A DNA stretch of 64,000 nucleotides from Neocallimastix lanati (nom. inval.) (Eukaryota > Neocallimastigomycota > Neocallimastigomycetes > Neocallimastigales > Neocallimastigaceae): NCBI GenBank assembly GCA_016946835.1, contig JACVTC010000002.1, forward strand, positions 3,640,001 through 3,704,000, written 5' to 3'. Positions within the stretch are counted from its first letter, which is position 1, and each line of letters begins with the position of its first letter. This document shows positions 46,331-60,546 of the stretch, in pieces. The position numbers and the translations under genes are program-made. A model generated the notes under the pieces. It searched no databases, had not been told where the DNA came from, and saw only the letters and a program-made list of their open reading frames with translations.

Positions 46331-48749
46331 TACCAAGAGATTTTAAAGTAATTAAATATTTTAATTAAAATTTATTTAAACATATAATTAAAATTAGTCT
46401 GATTTATATATTTTCTAAATTGAAAGTAAAGTTTTAAAATATATATGTTAATAAGATATACATAAATATAATATAATATAAAATATTCATTTAAAAAATA
46501 TAAAAATTTTAAGATATTTTTTATTATATATAAAAGTTTTATTCATATAGAGAGAATATAATTTTTTTTTTTTTTTATTTTTTTAACTTATATATATTAT
46601 TTATTTATTTATTAATTAAACACTAATAATAGAATTATTAATTTTAATTAAATATTAAGTTTTAAAATATTAAAAAAAGAAAAAATGTAAAACAATCCTA
46701 TCTAATGTAATATGAATAATTTATATTTTTATAATAAGTGATATTAAAGTATTTAAAACTGAAAATGGAAGTTTTCAATAAATAAAAATTAATAATAATA
46801 ATAATTTTAATTAAAATAATTCGAATTTATTAATATAGAAATCTAATTTATAAATACATACCCATATTTATAATATTTAATAATATTTAATAATCATTAT
46901 TGCATATGTATCTTGTTTATATATACATACATTAATTTTATTGAATACATGTTAATTTAAAATAGCAACAATCAATTATATATATATATATTTATAATTA
47001 GCATAATTTGGTTGTAAATGAAAAACATTTCCAGCATTACCATATATAGAACATAATAACCTAATTATAGTTATTGTGGATCAAAAATATCATAAAAATT
47101 AAAGTATATTAATACATATTCTATATAATTGTCCTGTATCTAAATATAATGCAAATATATATCTAGAAATCTTGAATTCTTTAAAATATTATTTACTGCA
47201 TCATATTTATATAGAAGCAAGTATGATTAAAATTTGAGCTACTTATTACTGAGTTAATTTTAAAATCAATATTACTTAACCTGATTTTATAAATTTTTTC
47301 ACTTAATTAAGATTTAAATTAAAATATTATATTATTAATTTAGATATTGAAATTAGCATTGATATTATTATTGCTGATATTCTTATTAGTCTGCATGAAG
47401 TCTGTTTTGTAATTTTGAAAAGAATTTCTGTTTCCAATGATTTTCGTATATAATTCATTTAAATCAATGAAAGAGAGTAATATATATTTTAAATCATTAA
47501 AAATAATACTATTAAACGAAAAATACGTAATCAACAAGTAAGTTGTATACAAAATTTATAGTAATATATAGTATTCAATAAATGATACATTTTATATGAC
47601 TTGTAAAATTAATATTCAAAAAAAAAAAAAAAAATTTTTTTTTTCCTTAATACTCCAATGAGAAATTTAGAAGCTACTCTATCATATAAAGTATTATTAT
47701 GATTATTTTATATATTCATTATACTCTGAAAAATAATTATGCATATTTATATTTCTATAACGTTTATTTAAAAATTGATGTAAATTATATTCCTAATAAT
47801 ATAAATTCAGTGATTTATCCATTAAAAGCATATTATATTTTAAAATTAAAATTTAAAAGAGATTATAACAATTCATAAAAATAAAAATTATTTCATTGGT
47901 TGAAATATATTTTCAATTATGCAATTATAATATTATATAAGTTTAACCTAAATATCTATATTACGTTCTATTTTATTATATGTAGCATTTTAAACTTTAT
48001 TAATTAAATATTCATTTTTACAATTATAATACTTTTAACTTTATGTAATTTTTAAAATTACATATTATTATATTTGTTTTCAGCATTAATAAGTATAGAA
48101 CATAATAAACAATAAAATAGAATTAATGTTATTTATCATACTATAATAGTGTAAAAGATTACATTAATTCTCATGATGAAAAATAAAATATAATAGTTAA
48201 GAGGATTAATATTAACTTCAATACGACATAATTTATATTTAATAACTATACTTAGCATATATATTCTTTAATAAATTTTGATTAATATAGATACTGATTG
48301 AGTTTAAATATAAGCTTTATATTACATATTTGAATGACTAAAGAAATATTTTTATATTTTTATTCGAATAAATTCAATTAGTGTTTATAATCATCTGTTC
48401 AATTTACTAATTTCTAGTTGAATAATAATAAGTATATTAATAAATAATTAAAATAAATATTATTCAATTATAAACTTTATTTTAAAATTATATGAATATA
48501 CAAATATTTGTATTATATAAAAGCCTCATATAAAATTAAATATATATTAAATATAAATAAATTGTTCTTTTCAACAATTATAGTAATATTTAATTATTTA
48601 AAGAATCAAGAACAGATACTATTAGTAATCTAATTATAGTAAAAAAAAAATAAAATATATATATATATATACAATATTAATATCTATTACTATTATTACT
48701 ATTGTTATTAATAAATATTAATACTAATAGTAAAGAGACCACAACTTAC

Positions 48750-49070
48750 AATTTAAATGTTTCCTAAAAATGCAAAAGTTTTAATGATTGATAAAGATTT
48801 AAATTAATATCTATAAATTGTTCAAATAAAAAAAGATTATGAATTCCTATTATTTTTCTTTCTTTCTTTAAAAAATCATTCTAAATAATCTGACATATGA
48901 AGATTTTAAATATATATTAGTCTTTCAGTAGATGATATAAATGAAAAAAAAAAAATCTAACTGTCTTCATCATTTTTTATACTGAAATGTTAAATCATGA
49001 ACAAGTTAACAATGAAATCTGACTTATCTACAACAATCATTATTTGTTAATTATCTGATAAAGTTACTAC

Positions 49071-49116
<46 letters not shown>

Positions 49117-49220
49117 AAAAAAGTAAAAACTTAATGTGAATGATTTATATCAATCCTTTGGTCATATGTACATTCATTTTATTATTATGGATGTAGAAAG
49201 TCATACTATTGTTATGGAAT
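48750..49220 (+). pseudogene. Possible decayed response-regulator receiver-like gene
   Basis: On the plus strand, ATG at 48758 opens FPKNAKVLMIDKDLN, which resembles the first strand and acidic pair of a receiver domain, and then meets a stop. Farther on, fragments such as HFIIMDVESHTIVMEYIK (about 49170-49230) resemble the phospho-acceptor strand. Stops, an AT microsatellite and shifts separate the pieces, and the spacing is too long for an intact domain. Chance similarity is a serious alternative. Confidence 0.2.
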
Positions 49221-50284
49221 ATATAAAAATATAATAAATAATAATATTGATTCTTCATTTCTAATGAATCATATGGTATCTATTACATAATTAATAAGAA
49301 TGATAATCCATGATTAAAATAAAATTAAACATAAAAGAATCATAATGTAAAAATTTTAAAAAATTAATTATAAATGACTAGAAAAAAAAGTTAAGAGATA
49401 CTCTTTTGGCTTAAACAATAAGTAGTCATAGGATTTCATCTTTTATAAGAAAAGAAAAAAATTAATTCATACACAAAGATTCTATATTAAATTTTAGAAA
49501 TAATTCAAAAATAAAAAAAATTATTAATAATATATAAATATTTTTAATTATTTAGCTGTAATATTATAACTAAAGAATTGATACATAATAAATAAAAATG
49601 AAGTAAAATATAAAAAAGTTTTATATATACTAAATGTAAATGTTATATCATCATTAAAATTTTTTATAAAAAGTTTAATGTTTAAAAAAAAAATTATTAA
49701 TCATATAATTAAATATTTTTTAAATAGCAACAATAAATATTAAATATAAATAATTTTTATTAAAAATTAACTATATAACAAAATTACTATCAGAAATGAA
49801 TTAAATAAAAACATATTTATAATGAAAAAAATTTTTATCTAAATATTAATTATAAATAAAAAAAAAAAAAAATTATATATATATTAAAAATTAATTATAA
49901 ATAATAAATATATATATTAAAATTATTTATAAATAAAATTAAAAATTAATTATAAATAAAAAATATATATTAAAATTAATTATAAATAATAAAAAAATAT
50001 TATTAAAAATTTTTTAAAGCAAAACTATAAATTCAAAATTAATTTTTTATATAATTATAAATTTAAAGTATGAATTTTTTGACAGTATGGACGTATTATA
50101 TTAGGGTAATAAAATATTTTAGATATTCTTAGAATCATTTATATATTATAAAAATTTGAATATGTTTATTAATATTTTTATTATTAAAAGTTTATTATAG
50201 TAGTTTTTGTTACACATAAAATATTTTTAATGATTATCCACAAATCAATTAATTATCAAAAATTAATTATAATAAAAGTTAATT

Positions 50285-50400
50285 ATAATAAAAATTATTA
50301 TAAAAAAAAATATTATTAAAAATTATTATAAAAAAAAATATTATTAAAAATTATTATAAAAAAAATATTATTAAAAATTATTATAAAAAAAAATATTAAA
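50285..50400. repeat. Short tandem repeat, about 28-bp unit, four copies
   Basis: Unit approximately AAAAATTATTATAAAAAAAATATTATT, repeated about four times with length changes in the A run. Confidence 0.75.
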
Positions 50401-51836
50401 AATAATTATAAAAATAAAAAAAAATTATTAATTTTAATATAAAAAAATATTATCAATTGTTTATAAGTAAAAACATTTTGTCAAATGATAAGATTATTAT
50501 TAAGTGAATGAGTTGGAATAGCTTATGAAATTTGTTATGAACAGCTAAAAATTCCAATAAAGATTAATATAGGTAAACACAACATTTAATTATTATAATT
50601 TTGATTCTTAAAGGTTAGAAAAAAAATTAATTTAAATAATTATCTTATAAAACTTTAACCCCCTTAATATTATTATTTTAAAGATATTTTTTTAAAATAA
50701 TTTTGTTTTATCTTTTTTTTTTTTTTTTTTATTATTATTATTATTTATTTTTGATAGACTGATACTAATTACATATGTATAAATATAATATATATATATA
50801 TATAAATTTATTTTTAATTTTTTATATATACTTTAAATAATTTTTGATAAGGTAAAAATTGTCATTTATATTACTAGATTATACTTATTTATTAAATATA
50901 TTTAGAATAGAAATAAAAATACAGAAAAAAAAAAAAAAAAAGAGGATAAAAATAATAATGAAAATAATGATAATGATAATAATATTATATATATTAAAAA
51001 TAATAAAATAAACAATAAAAACTAAAAAAAAAAATTGTTAATATTATAATGTTATTGTATCTAAACTTGTATTTTACTAAAATGAAAAATATAGAAATGT
51101 ATTTTTTGAAAATCATTTTTGTATATCTTATAATAATGTATTTATTTAAATATTTTATTTTATCTTATTTAATTTTTTTTTTAATGTAATGAGATGTTAA
51201 TATTTTTATTATATTAATAATTATTAATGTATTATAATAAATATTATTAATATTTTTTTTAATAATTATTATTATTTCATTATAATTTTTTTCATGCTTA
51301 AAAAAATTATAAAAAGTAAAAATTATTAATTATTATTAATTTTTTTTTATGAATGAAATTATATAAATCTTATTTTTTATAGATAGTTAGTAATTAACAA
51401 TAATTAATATTGAAATAGTATAGCATAAATTTGATATTTTTAATTAAATATTTATTTTATTATTTATTTAGTTATTTATTTACAAATATTAAATAACTAC
51501 TTCTTTTATATATATATATATATATGAATAAACCAATAAAATATATTTATTATCATAAATATAAATATAATTATTTTATTTATTTATTCTTCATTGAACA
51601 TGTATTTTATATATGTATATTTGATAGTTCATACATATATAAATATAATTTTTTTTTTTTTTTGGAAAATATATTAAATAGATCATTTTTTATATATTAA
51701 ACATATTTATATATATTAGAAAACATATTTAATAGTTGATTTTTGTATATTAAATATATATATATATATATATATTATTTTTTGAAGTAAAAATATATTA
51801 AATAGCTCATTTATATCTATTTAATATACATATAAA

Positions 51837-51883
<47 letters not shown>

Positions 51884-51948
51884 GAAAATATATATATTAA
51901 TCCATATATATATTTATTATATATTAATATATTTTATGATAAATATAT

Positions 51949-54672
51949 TTAATAGGTCAAAACACATTGATAATAATAATCATTTAAATATTTGCATACA
52001 GCGGAAGGATCACAACAAGTTGTAGGACCATTGAAATCAATACCTCCACATTGTGCCCAATTATTAGCACAAGAAGTTGGTTTTGGTTTTTGGGTAGTAG
52101 TAGTAGTTGTTCTGGTTGTAGTAATTCTGGTTGTAGTAATTCTGGTTGTAGTAATTCTGGTAGTAGTAGTTCTGGTAGTAGTAGCTCTAGTAGTAGTTGT
52201 TCTAGTAGTAGTAGCTCTAGTAGTAGTAGGTCTTGTAGTAGATCTAGTAGTAGTAGGTTTAGTAGTTGTTGTAGTTATTATGTTATTAATAATACCACAC
52301 CAATCACCATTTTCAACACCCCATTTACCAGTTCCATCCGTGTATACTACATTGGTATTTTTAGGATTACAACATGGATAACCTAGATCTAATGACCAAC
52401 ATTTTTTAATTATTCCACACCATTCACTATTTTCAATAGCCCATTCACCATCACCATCAACAGTATAAACTTTTGGATTTTCACTTTTACAACATTCATA
52501 ACCTAATGCTTTAGCCCAACATTCTGAAGGTGTATTAGTACTACTTATAGATTTTTGTGTAGTAGTAGTTCTAGTGGTGGTAGTAGTAGGAGCTTGTTCT
52601 ATAATACCACACCATTCATTATTTTGATAACCCCAATCATCATCATACTTTTGGTATTGACCTTCACAACATGGATAGCCTTGGTCTAATGACCAACAAT
52701 TTTCAGTTAAAATTGTTAAAGAATCATCATCATCACCACTGAATCCACATAAACCACTATATTCATAACCCCATTTTCTTTTATTTTCATCAATTTTTTG
52801 AACAGTCTTTGTTTTCTTACAACATGTGTAACCTAATTCAAATGCCCAACATTTGCTTAAATCATTTTCTAAACCACACCATGAACCATTTTCATAACCA
52901 AAGCCTCCTTGTTCAGCATAAAATTTAATCTCTTTAGTAGATTGGCAACTTGGATAACCAAGTTCATTTGACCAAGACTTTTCACCTTCACCAAATTTTG
53001 GTTTTTCTATTGTTTCAAGAGCGGATTTTTCAAATATGTATGATTCATCAATTTTTTTCTTAGTATCTACTTCATAAATGTCAATTGTTAATCTAACTTT
53101 TCCATTGGCTTTCTTGAAATCCATTACACCAAAGGTTGAAGTATAAGTTTGATTATAATTATAAACATAATCAAAAGTTCCCTTATCAAAAGAAAAGAAT
53201 TTACTTCCTGTTGAACAATTAGCTGTTATAAAGAATGTACCTTTTGGATTTTTATTAACTTCTCCTTTTTTAATATCTTTAACTATATAATTTTTCTTTT
53301 CATTGCCATTATTAAAGGCAATAAACTTTGTTGTTGTATAGACATGATCATGTCCATTAATTACAACATCAAATTTATAGATACTGAAAAGACCAGTTAA
53401 GCATGGACGTAATCTTAAAGCATCCCCTTGGGAGTGAGTTTTACCATTACCATAAACATCATGATGGAACAAAGCAATACGCCAATCAGTATCTGGATAC
53501 TTTTTTACTGCTTTTGAAAAGATTATTTCACAATCAATACAGCTACTTTTATTAGATTCTAAAACAACGACAAGAACATTGTTATATTTAAAGAAATAAC
53601 TGTATGCTGGTACTAAACTCATTTGTTCAAATCTTTTTGTAGAGTAAGTATTTGGTGGATTGAAATGGTATTTATAACCTTCAGTTTTTGTTTCGTGGTT
53701 ACCAAGAGCTGGAGCTATTGGAATAGTTTTTATTAATTCAGGAAGAAGAAAAGCAGAATATTCAGATTCTTGATTGTAATAATCTATACTGCTATAATAA
53801 TTTTCGGTATCAGCATTATCACCAGCAGATAATAAAAGACTTGGATTTTTTGTCATTTCAAAAGAACTATAAATTGTCATATTCCAATTAAAAGCATCAT
53901 TTTTAATAGCTAAAGAATAACCTTGGCTTTCTCTTGAATCATAGATAATACGATCGTTTGAACCACCAATTTGTGGATCACCAACAAAAATAAAATTGAA
54001 ATTGTCTGGATCATTGGTTTTAAATTCTACCGGATTTTCCCAGATTTTATTTATATATCTTTGATAATAATATACCGAATTGCGTTCAATACCAGTGACA
54101 GTAACTTTATTCTGGTAGTATATATCCTTATTTACGTATCTGTAATTATCATTTGTACCAACAAATTCTTTATAATCAGACATATTGGAATTGCTTGATA
54201 TACGAATCTTTGGTTTATCATCATTTAATAAAGATTGCCATCCAAAATTAAGCATAGTTTCATCTTCACCAGGTAAAATAGAAAGTCGTTCAAAATTACT
54301 TTCATATTCATTTTCCCATTTAACTTTGAAATCTTCCCATTGATTTCTAGTTTCATCGAACTTATCACGGAAGTTCCAGTTGTAACGTTTATTTCTAATA
54401 CCGCATTTCGTTCCATTTTCTTCACCCCTATAATAAATATTTACATATATATAAATATTATTAACAACAAATATTTTTATAAATTTCATTATTAAAATAA
54501 AAATCAATAAATAAATTGATGTATTAATTATACCATGCTCCATCCATATCCTTTCCAATTTCTTTGACGTCATCATTTTTACAACAAGGGAATGGATTAG
54601 CTTTAAATATTATAATAATTATGAAGTTTTTTAATTAAATAATAAGCATTAAAAATTTTTTTATTTAGTAAG

Positions 54673-54729
<57 letters not shown>

Positions 54730-54847
54730 TAATTATTTATATATTAAAAAAAAATTTACATAATAATTCGGACCAACAAACTTCATCTGCCTTAACTTTA
54801 GTATATATTATCAAAGTTAATGTATAAATTAAATTTCTAAATTTCAT
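51949..54847 (-). CDS. Secreted metallophosphoesterase with fungal dockerins and CBM1
   Basis: Three exons: 54847-54760, 54600-54534, 54427-51949; 877 residues. The ATG at 54576 often predicted for the long frame lies inside an intron/exon overlap and is not the start; splicing restores a signal peptide ([20 protein letters not shown]) and an N-terminal dockerin (24-61: CW...PCC...DGAWGEENG-KCGI). The central domain (about 195-425) has calcineurin-like phosphoesterase motifs: GDPQ 201-204, GDN 254-256, GNHE 294-297, HH 373-374, GHDH 410-413, close to purple acid phosphatases. Five dockerin-like modules follow (about 536-571, 578-614, 629-660, 688-724, 728-764), then a Thr/Arg linker (TTTR repeats) and a CBM1 (838-877, [13 protein letters not shown]). 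By family, dockerins would attach the enzyme to the anaerobic fungal cellulosome and CBM1 to cellulose; the substrate is unknown. The first post-catalytic module lacks its usual opening Cys and has SC for CC. Confidence 0.9.
54673..54724 (-). repeat. (TAA)n microsatellite in intron 1 of the phosphoesterase gene
   Basis: About 17 ATA/TAA triplets between the signal-peptide exon and the second exon. Confidence 0.9.
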
Positions 54848-55205
54848 TTTGCTTATCTATTTCGTTTTATTGTTAATTAGGAAAAAAATTTTTTTATTGC
54901 TGTTTTTTTTTTTTTTTTTTTTTATTTGATATTTTCTTTTAATAATTTTTCTTATTTTCTTTTAATTTTTTATTAATAAATATTAAATTTTTCAAAAATT
55001 TGAATTTCAATTTAATTTTTGTTATTTTTTCTATAAAATTGATTTTTATTATATATAAAATTAACAAAAATATATTCTTTCAAAGACTATATTATTATTA
55101 TTATTGTATTATAATTTTTTTTATTTATTTTTTTTTTAATTATTATATTTGAAATTAACTATAATTTGCTTTTGAGGTTTTTTGAAATTAAAGTAAATTT
55201 CAAAT

Positions 55206-55240
<35 letters not shown>

Positions 55241-56311
55241 TTAATTAAATAAATCAATACTTAATTATACTAGATATATTTTCTTATATATATATTTTTT
55301 TCAATAATAAAAAAATTTTTTTTTTTTTAAAAAAAAAAAAAAAGCTTTTATTACTATATTAATATATATATTGATTATTGTTAATTCAATTTTTTTTTTT
55401 TTATTTTTATTTTTTAAAAAAATTATAAGAATTTCTTTTAATTTATATGAAATTGTCCATCAATAAAATTTTTAACCACATTAAATATCACTCAGAAAAT
55501 AAATTCTAAAATTTTTAACATATTATTAAAAAAAAAATAAGGTAAAATTAATTGAAATAGTTTAAACAATGGTTGATTAATAATGTCAATTTTTTTTTTT
55601 TTTTTTTTTGTGTTTTTTTCTGTGCTTTTTGATGTTCTCTTTTTTGACATTACACCTTTGTGTAACATAATATTAATATATAAAGATTTATAGAAAAAAA
55701 AATTTTTTTTTCTATTTTCTTTATTCAAAAATTTTATATTTAGAACAATAAAAATTATTTATAAATATACGATATATAAAAGTTTCTCAAACTTTAATAA
55801 ATAATAAATTTTATAAATAAAGTAATAGAATAGAAAAAAATTGTAAACAATTTACAATTAATAATTAATTATTTTACTGTATTTATATTTAATAAACATA
55901 TTTAAATATATTTTTTTTAACATAAATTTTTTAATTAACATATTTTTTTTAATAACACATATTTTTTTTTTTAATTTTAATAATTTATTTAATATAGTAT
56001 ATTCCATATATTCCATATAAATAATTTATAAATAATTAAATATAATAGAAAAAATGGATAAAAAAAAAAGTTTATTTTATTTTATCTTTTTAAAAAATAA
56101 AAAAAAAATTATTTTAATATATTATGTAGTATATATTAATATATAAAGAAATTAATTTAAATAAAAAAAAATTAAAAAATTATGCTAAATTAATATGATT
56201 TCATTTCTATTCCGAATGTAAAAAATAATATTCAGGATTTATTTTACGATATTTATTTCGAATAATTTAGTACTTAAAAAATGAGAATTAGTAAATATGT
56301 CAAAATATGCT
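54848..56311. other. AT-rich intergenic region
   Basis: Upstream region of the phosphoesterase gene and 3' flank of the APSES gene. Long T runs occur at 54903-54922 and 55206-55238. A short Lys-rich minus-strand frame at 55728-55492 has no supporting feature and is not called. Confidence 0.5.
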
Positions 56312-56843
56312 TTATTGCTCTTTCATGGTTATATCATTCGGAGCTTCGGATTCATTAATTAATTTTAATTTATTTTTTAATTGTTCTATTTCTTTTTTTA
56401 GTTGTTCTATAATTTTTTTATCTTTTTATATAAAATATATACAAAATATATAATAAATATATAAATAAAATTTATTTTAATACATGTTAAGAAAATTATA
56501 AAAATATTTATTGATTTATTGTAATAAATTATTTATTTATTTATTTATTTATTATTATTATAATAAAATTATTTATTTATTTATTTATTATTATAATAAA
56601 ATAATAATTTATTTTTTATTTTTTCATACCTGTTTTATTATCTGATTCATATTTAATTTCTTCTTCTTTCTTACTAGAGGATTTATTGTTTTCATCATTA
56701 TCTTCTTCAGGTTTTTCTTTATCAATTTCCATTTCAATATCATTATCATTTTTTTCTTTATTTTCTTTTTTCTCTTTTGTTTTATCTATTAATATATATA
56801 TTTTTTAATAATAACAATAATAATAATAGTAATAATAATAATA

Positions 56844-56883
<40 letters not shown>

Positions 56884-59331
56884 GCATTAATAAATATAAT
56901 TAAAATAAGGTTAACTTCTGTTATTTTATAAATATATATATATATAAATAAATATATATATATAATTATTTTTAAATGATTTTTACCTTTTTCATTTGAT
57001 TTATTTGCTTCTGCCTTTAGATTTTCTATTATTGATCTAGCTTCAGCTAATTTTTCAGTAATTTCCTTTAACTGTTGCTGAGTTTCTTTTAATTGTTCAT
57101 CTTTTGTTTTTATTTCCTGCATATAAGATTCATTAAATTCATCCACAGCTTTTTTAACAGCTAAATTTATATAAATAAACATATAATTTAATATTTATAA
57201 ATTATTAAAAACTTAATTATTATAATAAAATTTTAGAACAAAAATAAAAAAAAAAAAAAAAAAATTGGTAATATCTATTTATGAATATAAATATTTATTT
57301 AATTTATCAAATTTTTATTATAATTAATTTTAATTATCATTTATTTGTTTATTATTAACATATATTTATTATTATTATTATTTAAATAGTTCATTTACCG
57401 AATAATATTTTTGAACTTTTAGATTTTATTGATAGGGATTCATTCGGATTAAAATAATTTTCTTTTATATCATTAGATTCTTCTCTTATACTTGGATAAG
57501 TTACTTTAACTTCATTTGCTGAATTCATATAAGCTTTTGTTTTCAATATTAATTCATCTTTACTCATTTTTGACTATAATAAAATAAAAATTTTAAATCA
57601 ATAATTATTATATTATATTATATTATATTATATATAGGTTGCATATTATATTAAAAAAAAATAATTAACCATGATCTAATATTTAAATATATATAATACT
57701 ATTCTTTATCTAAATAATTTTATTAAACTAAATGATTGAATTTTAAATATATAATATTTAAATCTATTTTAATATAAATATATATAAGAAACAAAAACAA
57801 ACAAAGTAAAGCAAAACAAAACAGAAATAAAGAAACAAAAAAAAAAAAAAATAAATTTAACAATTTATTACATTAGATGTATTTGAAGATGAAAGATCTT
57901 TCTTAAGAGCGTTAATTCCATAATATAAAGGTGATATACCCGCATTATTTTCAATTTCTGGATCAGCACCAGCATTAACTAATAAATCAATCATAGGCTT
58001 ATTTCCAATTCTAGAAATAATATTTAAAGCAGTATCACCGTTTTGATCCTTAAAATCAATAATGACATTATATATATTTTCATTCTTTTTCATCTTTTCT
58101 AATAATATTTCTAAGTAATAATATGAAGCTTGAGTACGATCTTTTTTACATGCATTATAAGCAATATGATGTAAAAGTGTTCTTCCACGATAGTCAACAT
58201 AAATAATGGTATCTTGTAAAAGGTTTAATAACTCCGAAAATGATTTATAATCATAATTATGAGTGGATATAACTGCTCGAATCAAAGCAGTCTCACCATA
58301 AATATTTTTACTTTTAATATCAGCCCCCTTTTCAATTAATAGTTTTAAAATATTAATTCTTGCAAGTGTAGCAGCCCAATGTAAGGCTGTATGCCCTTGA
58401 TCATCTATAACCATATTTATATCATCCGCACCTAGTTTTGAAGTGGTTAGAATATCTGGTATAGCAGTTTGATCATCATTTAAAAACATTTCCATTAATG
58501 AAGCTCTAATTTTTTCTTTCTTCTCACTTGTCATTCCGGGAACTTGACTATAAACGTCTTTTAATAAAAAAATTCATAATTATTGTTATATCATTAAAAA
58601 TGATTGTATTATTTAATTTTTAATAATAATATTATATGATAATATATAAATTAATATAGAAATTTTGATTATTATTTTATGTTAATATATAATAATATAT
58701 AAATCAATATAGAAAAAGAAAGAAAATTATTTTGTTTGTTTTTTTTTTTTTTTTTTGTACAAATTTTTGGAATAAATAATATATAATTATTAAAATAATT
58801 AAAATTTAATATAAAAATTACTTTCAGGGGTTATTGTGTAATTTAATGGATAGGATGTAGGATTTTGAACTGTTGGATATGGTTGAGAATTATTTTGATA
58901 TTTTGATGACATATAATTTACATTACCAGGGAATAAACTTTGAACCATATTTATAGATGGCTGAGTAGAATCATAAATGTTAGAATTATTACTATTATTA
59001 TTATTATTACTATTTATGTTGTTATTCTTATTATTATTATTTAAGCGTTGCTTTTTACGAGTTGGTTGAGGTGATGACGAAGTTATTGAATTTCTACTAT
59101 TATTAGTTGTATTTTTATTTGATCCTGCATTTTTAGTACTTGCTTTTTCTTCATCTAATTTATAAAAAAAATTATATAGAATGGTTTTATATTAAAACAT
59201 TACAAAAGGGAATAATATTTATAATAATAATAATAATAATAATAATAAAAGTAATTTTCAAATTTAATAATTTTTTTATAATAAAATATATGTATATATG
59301 TAATATATATATATATAATAATTAAAGAATT

Positions 59332-59374
<43 letters not shown>

Positions 59375-60546
59375 TATTTCTTTTTTAATATATATTATAT
59401 GAAAAAAAAAAAAAAATACCTATACTCATATTTGAATTTTCATTAATGCTTTTTAACTCTGATTTTTTAATAATGACTTTATTTATTGTTGTTGTGGATG
59501 AATTTTCATTATTTGTATCATCTTTATTTGATTGATTATTACTATTATTAATATTTTGTGTATTACTTGGAGAAGTTGTAGTACTATTATCATTGCTATA
59601 ATTAGGATTACTAGCTACACTTCCTCTCTTTCTTCTTGTTGAATGAACCTTTTTATGTACTCCATTACCAGTGGTACTATTACTTTTAGTATTTTGTTCT
59701 TTCGGTTGAGTTTTAACATTACGAACAGTGGCTGGTTCAAAATCCAATAATGGTTTAATGGAAGCATCAACTTCATATTGTTTTGCTAAAGCAACACCTC
59801 TTTGAAATGGAATCCTTTCAACATAACCAAAAAAAATATTTTATATTATTCATATATTCAACAAAATATAATTTAAAATATTATTATTAATTTAATTACT
59901 TAATAATAATAATAAAGATAATAATAATAATAAAAATATTATTATAATTATTATTATTATTATAATCATTATTTATTATCAATTATTACTAAAACTATTG
60001 TTCTATTATTAATTATTATTTTTCGCTAATATTATTTCAATATTTTTATTACTTAAAAAAAAAGAATCATTTAATTAAATAGTATTAATAAATTCTTTTA
60101 AATAATTAAATTATTTTAGTATTAATAAATTCTTTTAAATAATTAAATTACTTTAAATTTAATATTCTTTCATTTCTTATTAAATATATATGGAAATGTG
60201 AAAATTAAGAATATAATTTCATTTTTATATAAAATTTAATTTAAAAAAATTTTACTTTTTTTTACAAACTTCAAAAGATTACATACCATGTTCCTTGATA
60301 TTTTCCATAACCCCCTTGTACCTTTTCATGCTCTCCATTTAATACTTCTTTTTCAAGAATTTTAGTTCTTCTTCCTTTATCAATGCCAGCTACTTTTAAT
60401 ATTTGTGTTGCATTTAAAAATGAATCTGATCTTCTTCTCATAACTGAAACATTTCCACACATCATTTCATAAACTGGGACTCCAGAATAGGTACTAGTAT
60501 AAATTGTAGTTGCATTTTTATTTAATATTGCTTTTTTATTTGTCAT
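56312..60546 (-). CDS. APSES-ankyrin transcription factor (Mbp1/Swi4/Swi6 family)
   Basis: Eight exons: 60546-60287, 59814-59420, 59154-58822, 58557-57872, 57573-57399, 57160-56987, 56785-56630, 56421-56312; 762 residues, all joins in frame. The N-terminal APSES (KilA-N type) DNA-binding domain (about 12-112) is unmistakable: [53 protein letters not shown] then PLLDF. A low-complexity linker with basic RRKRG and TRKKQR follows. Exon 4 (331-558) carries ankyrin repeats, for example [20 protein letters not shown] and [15 protein letters not shown]. The C-terminal exons form a coiled coil, [20 protein letters not shown] onward, as in Mbp1/Swi6 dimers. The family drives G1/S gene expression in the nucleus through MCB/SCB sites. 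I assign it to the Mbp1/Swi4 type because it has both DNA-binding domain and ankyrins. Reading exon 4 through to its local stop (57857) would lose the coiled coil. Confidence 0.9.
56811..56880 (-). repeat. (TAA)n microsatellite in APSES-gene intron 6
   Basis: Imperfect AAT/TAA triplets with GTA interruptions, inside the intron between exons 6 and 7. Confidence 0.85.

Larger units (their letters stand above)
45401..51948. other. AT-rich region without supported genes
   Basis: Apart from the inverted repeat, the tandem repeats and the receiver-like remnant listed separately, this 6.5 kb shows no credible coding exon on either strand. Parts of 46950-48550 are slightly less repetitive and may be decayed coding sequence. 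Similar phrases of CAGCATTA...TATAGAACATAATAA type recur near 47030 and 48082. Confidence 0.5.

Noticed and set aside
51992-52386. Two overlapping plus-strand Val- and Ser-rich frames
   Set aside because: Antisense to the Thr/Arg linker and dockerins of the phosphoesterase gene.
54534-54576. ATG at 54576 as start of the phosphoesterase
   Set aside because: It lies in another frame of exon 2 and would read through an AT-rich intron. Splicing gives a signal peptide and a complete dockerin instead.
55492-55728. Small Lys-rich minus-strand frame (78 codons)
   Set aside because: No domain or signal, composition matches translated A/T runs, and no supporting splice or homology.
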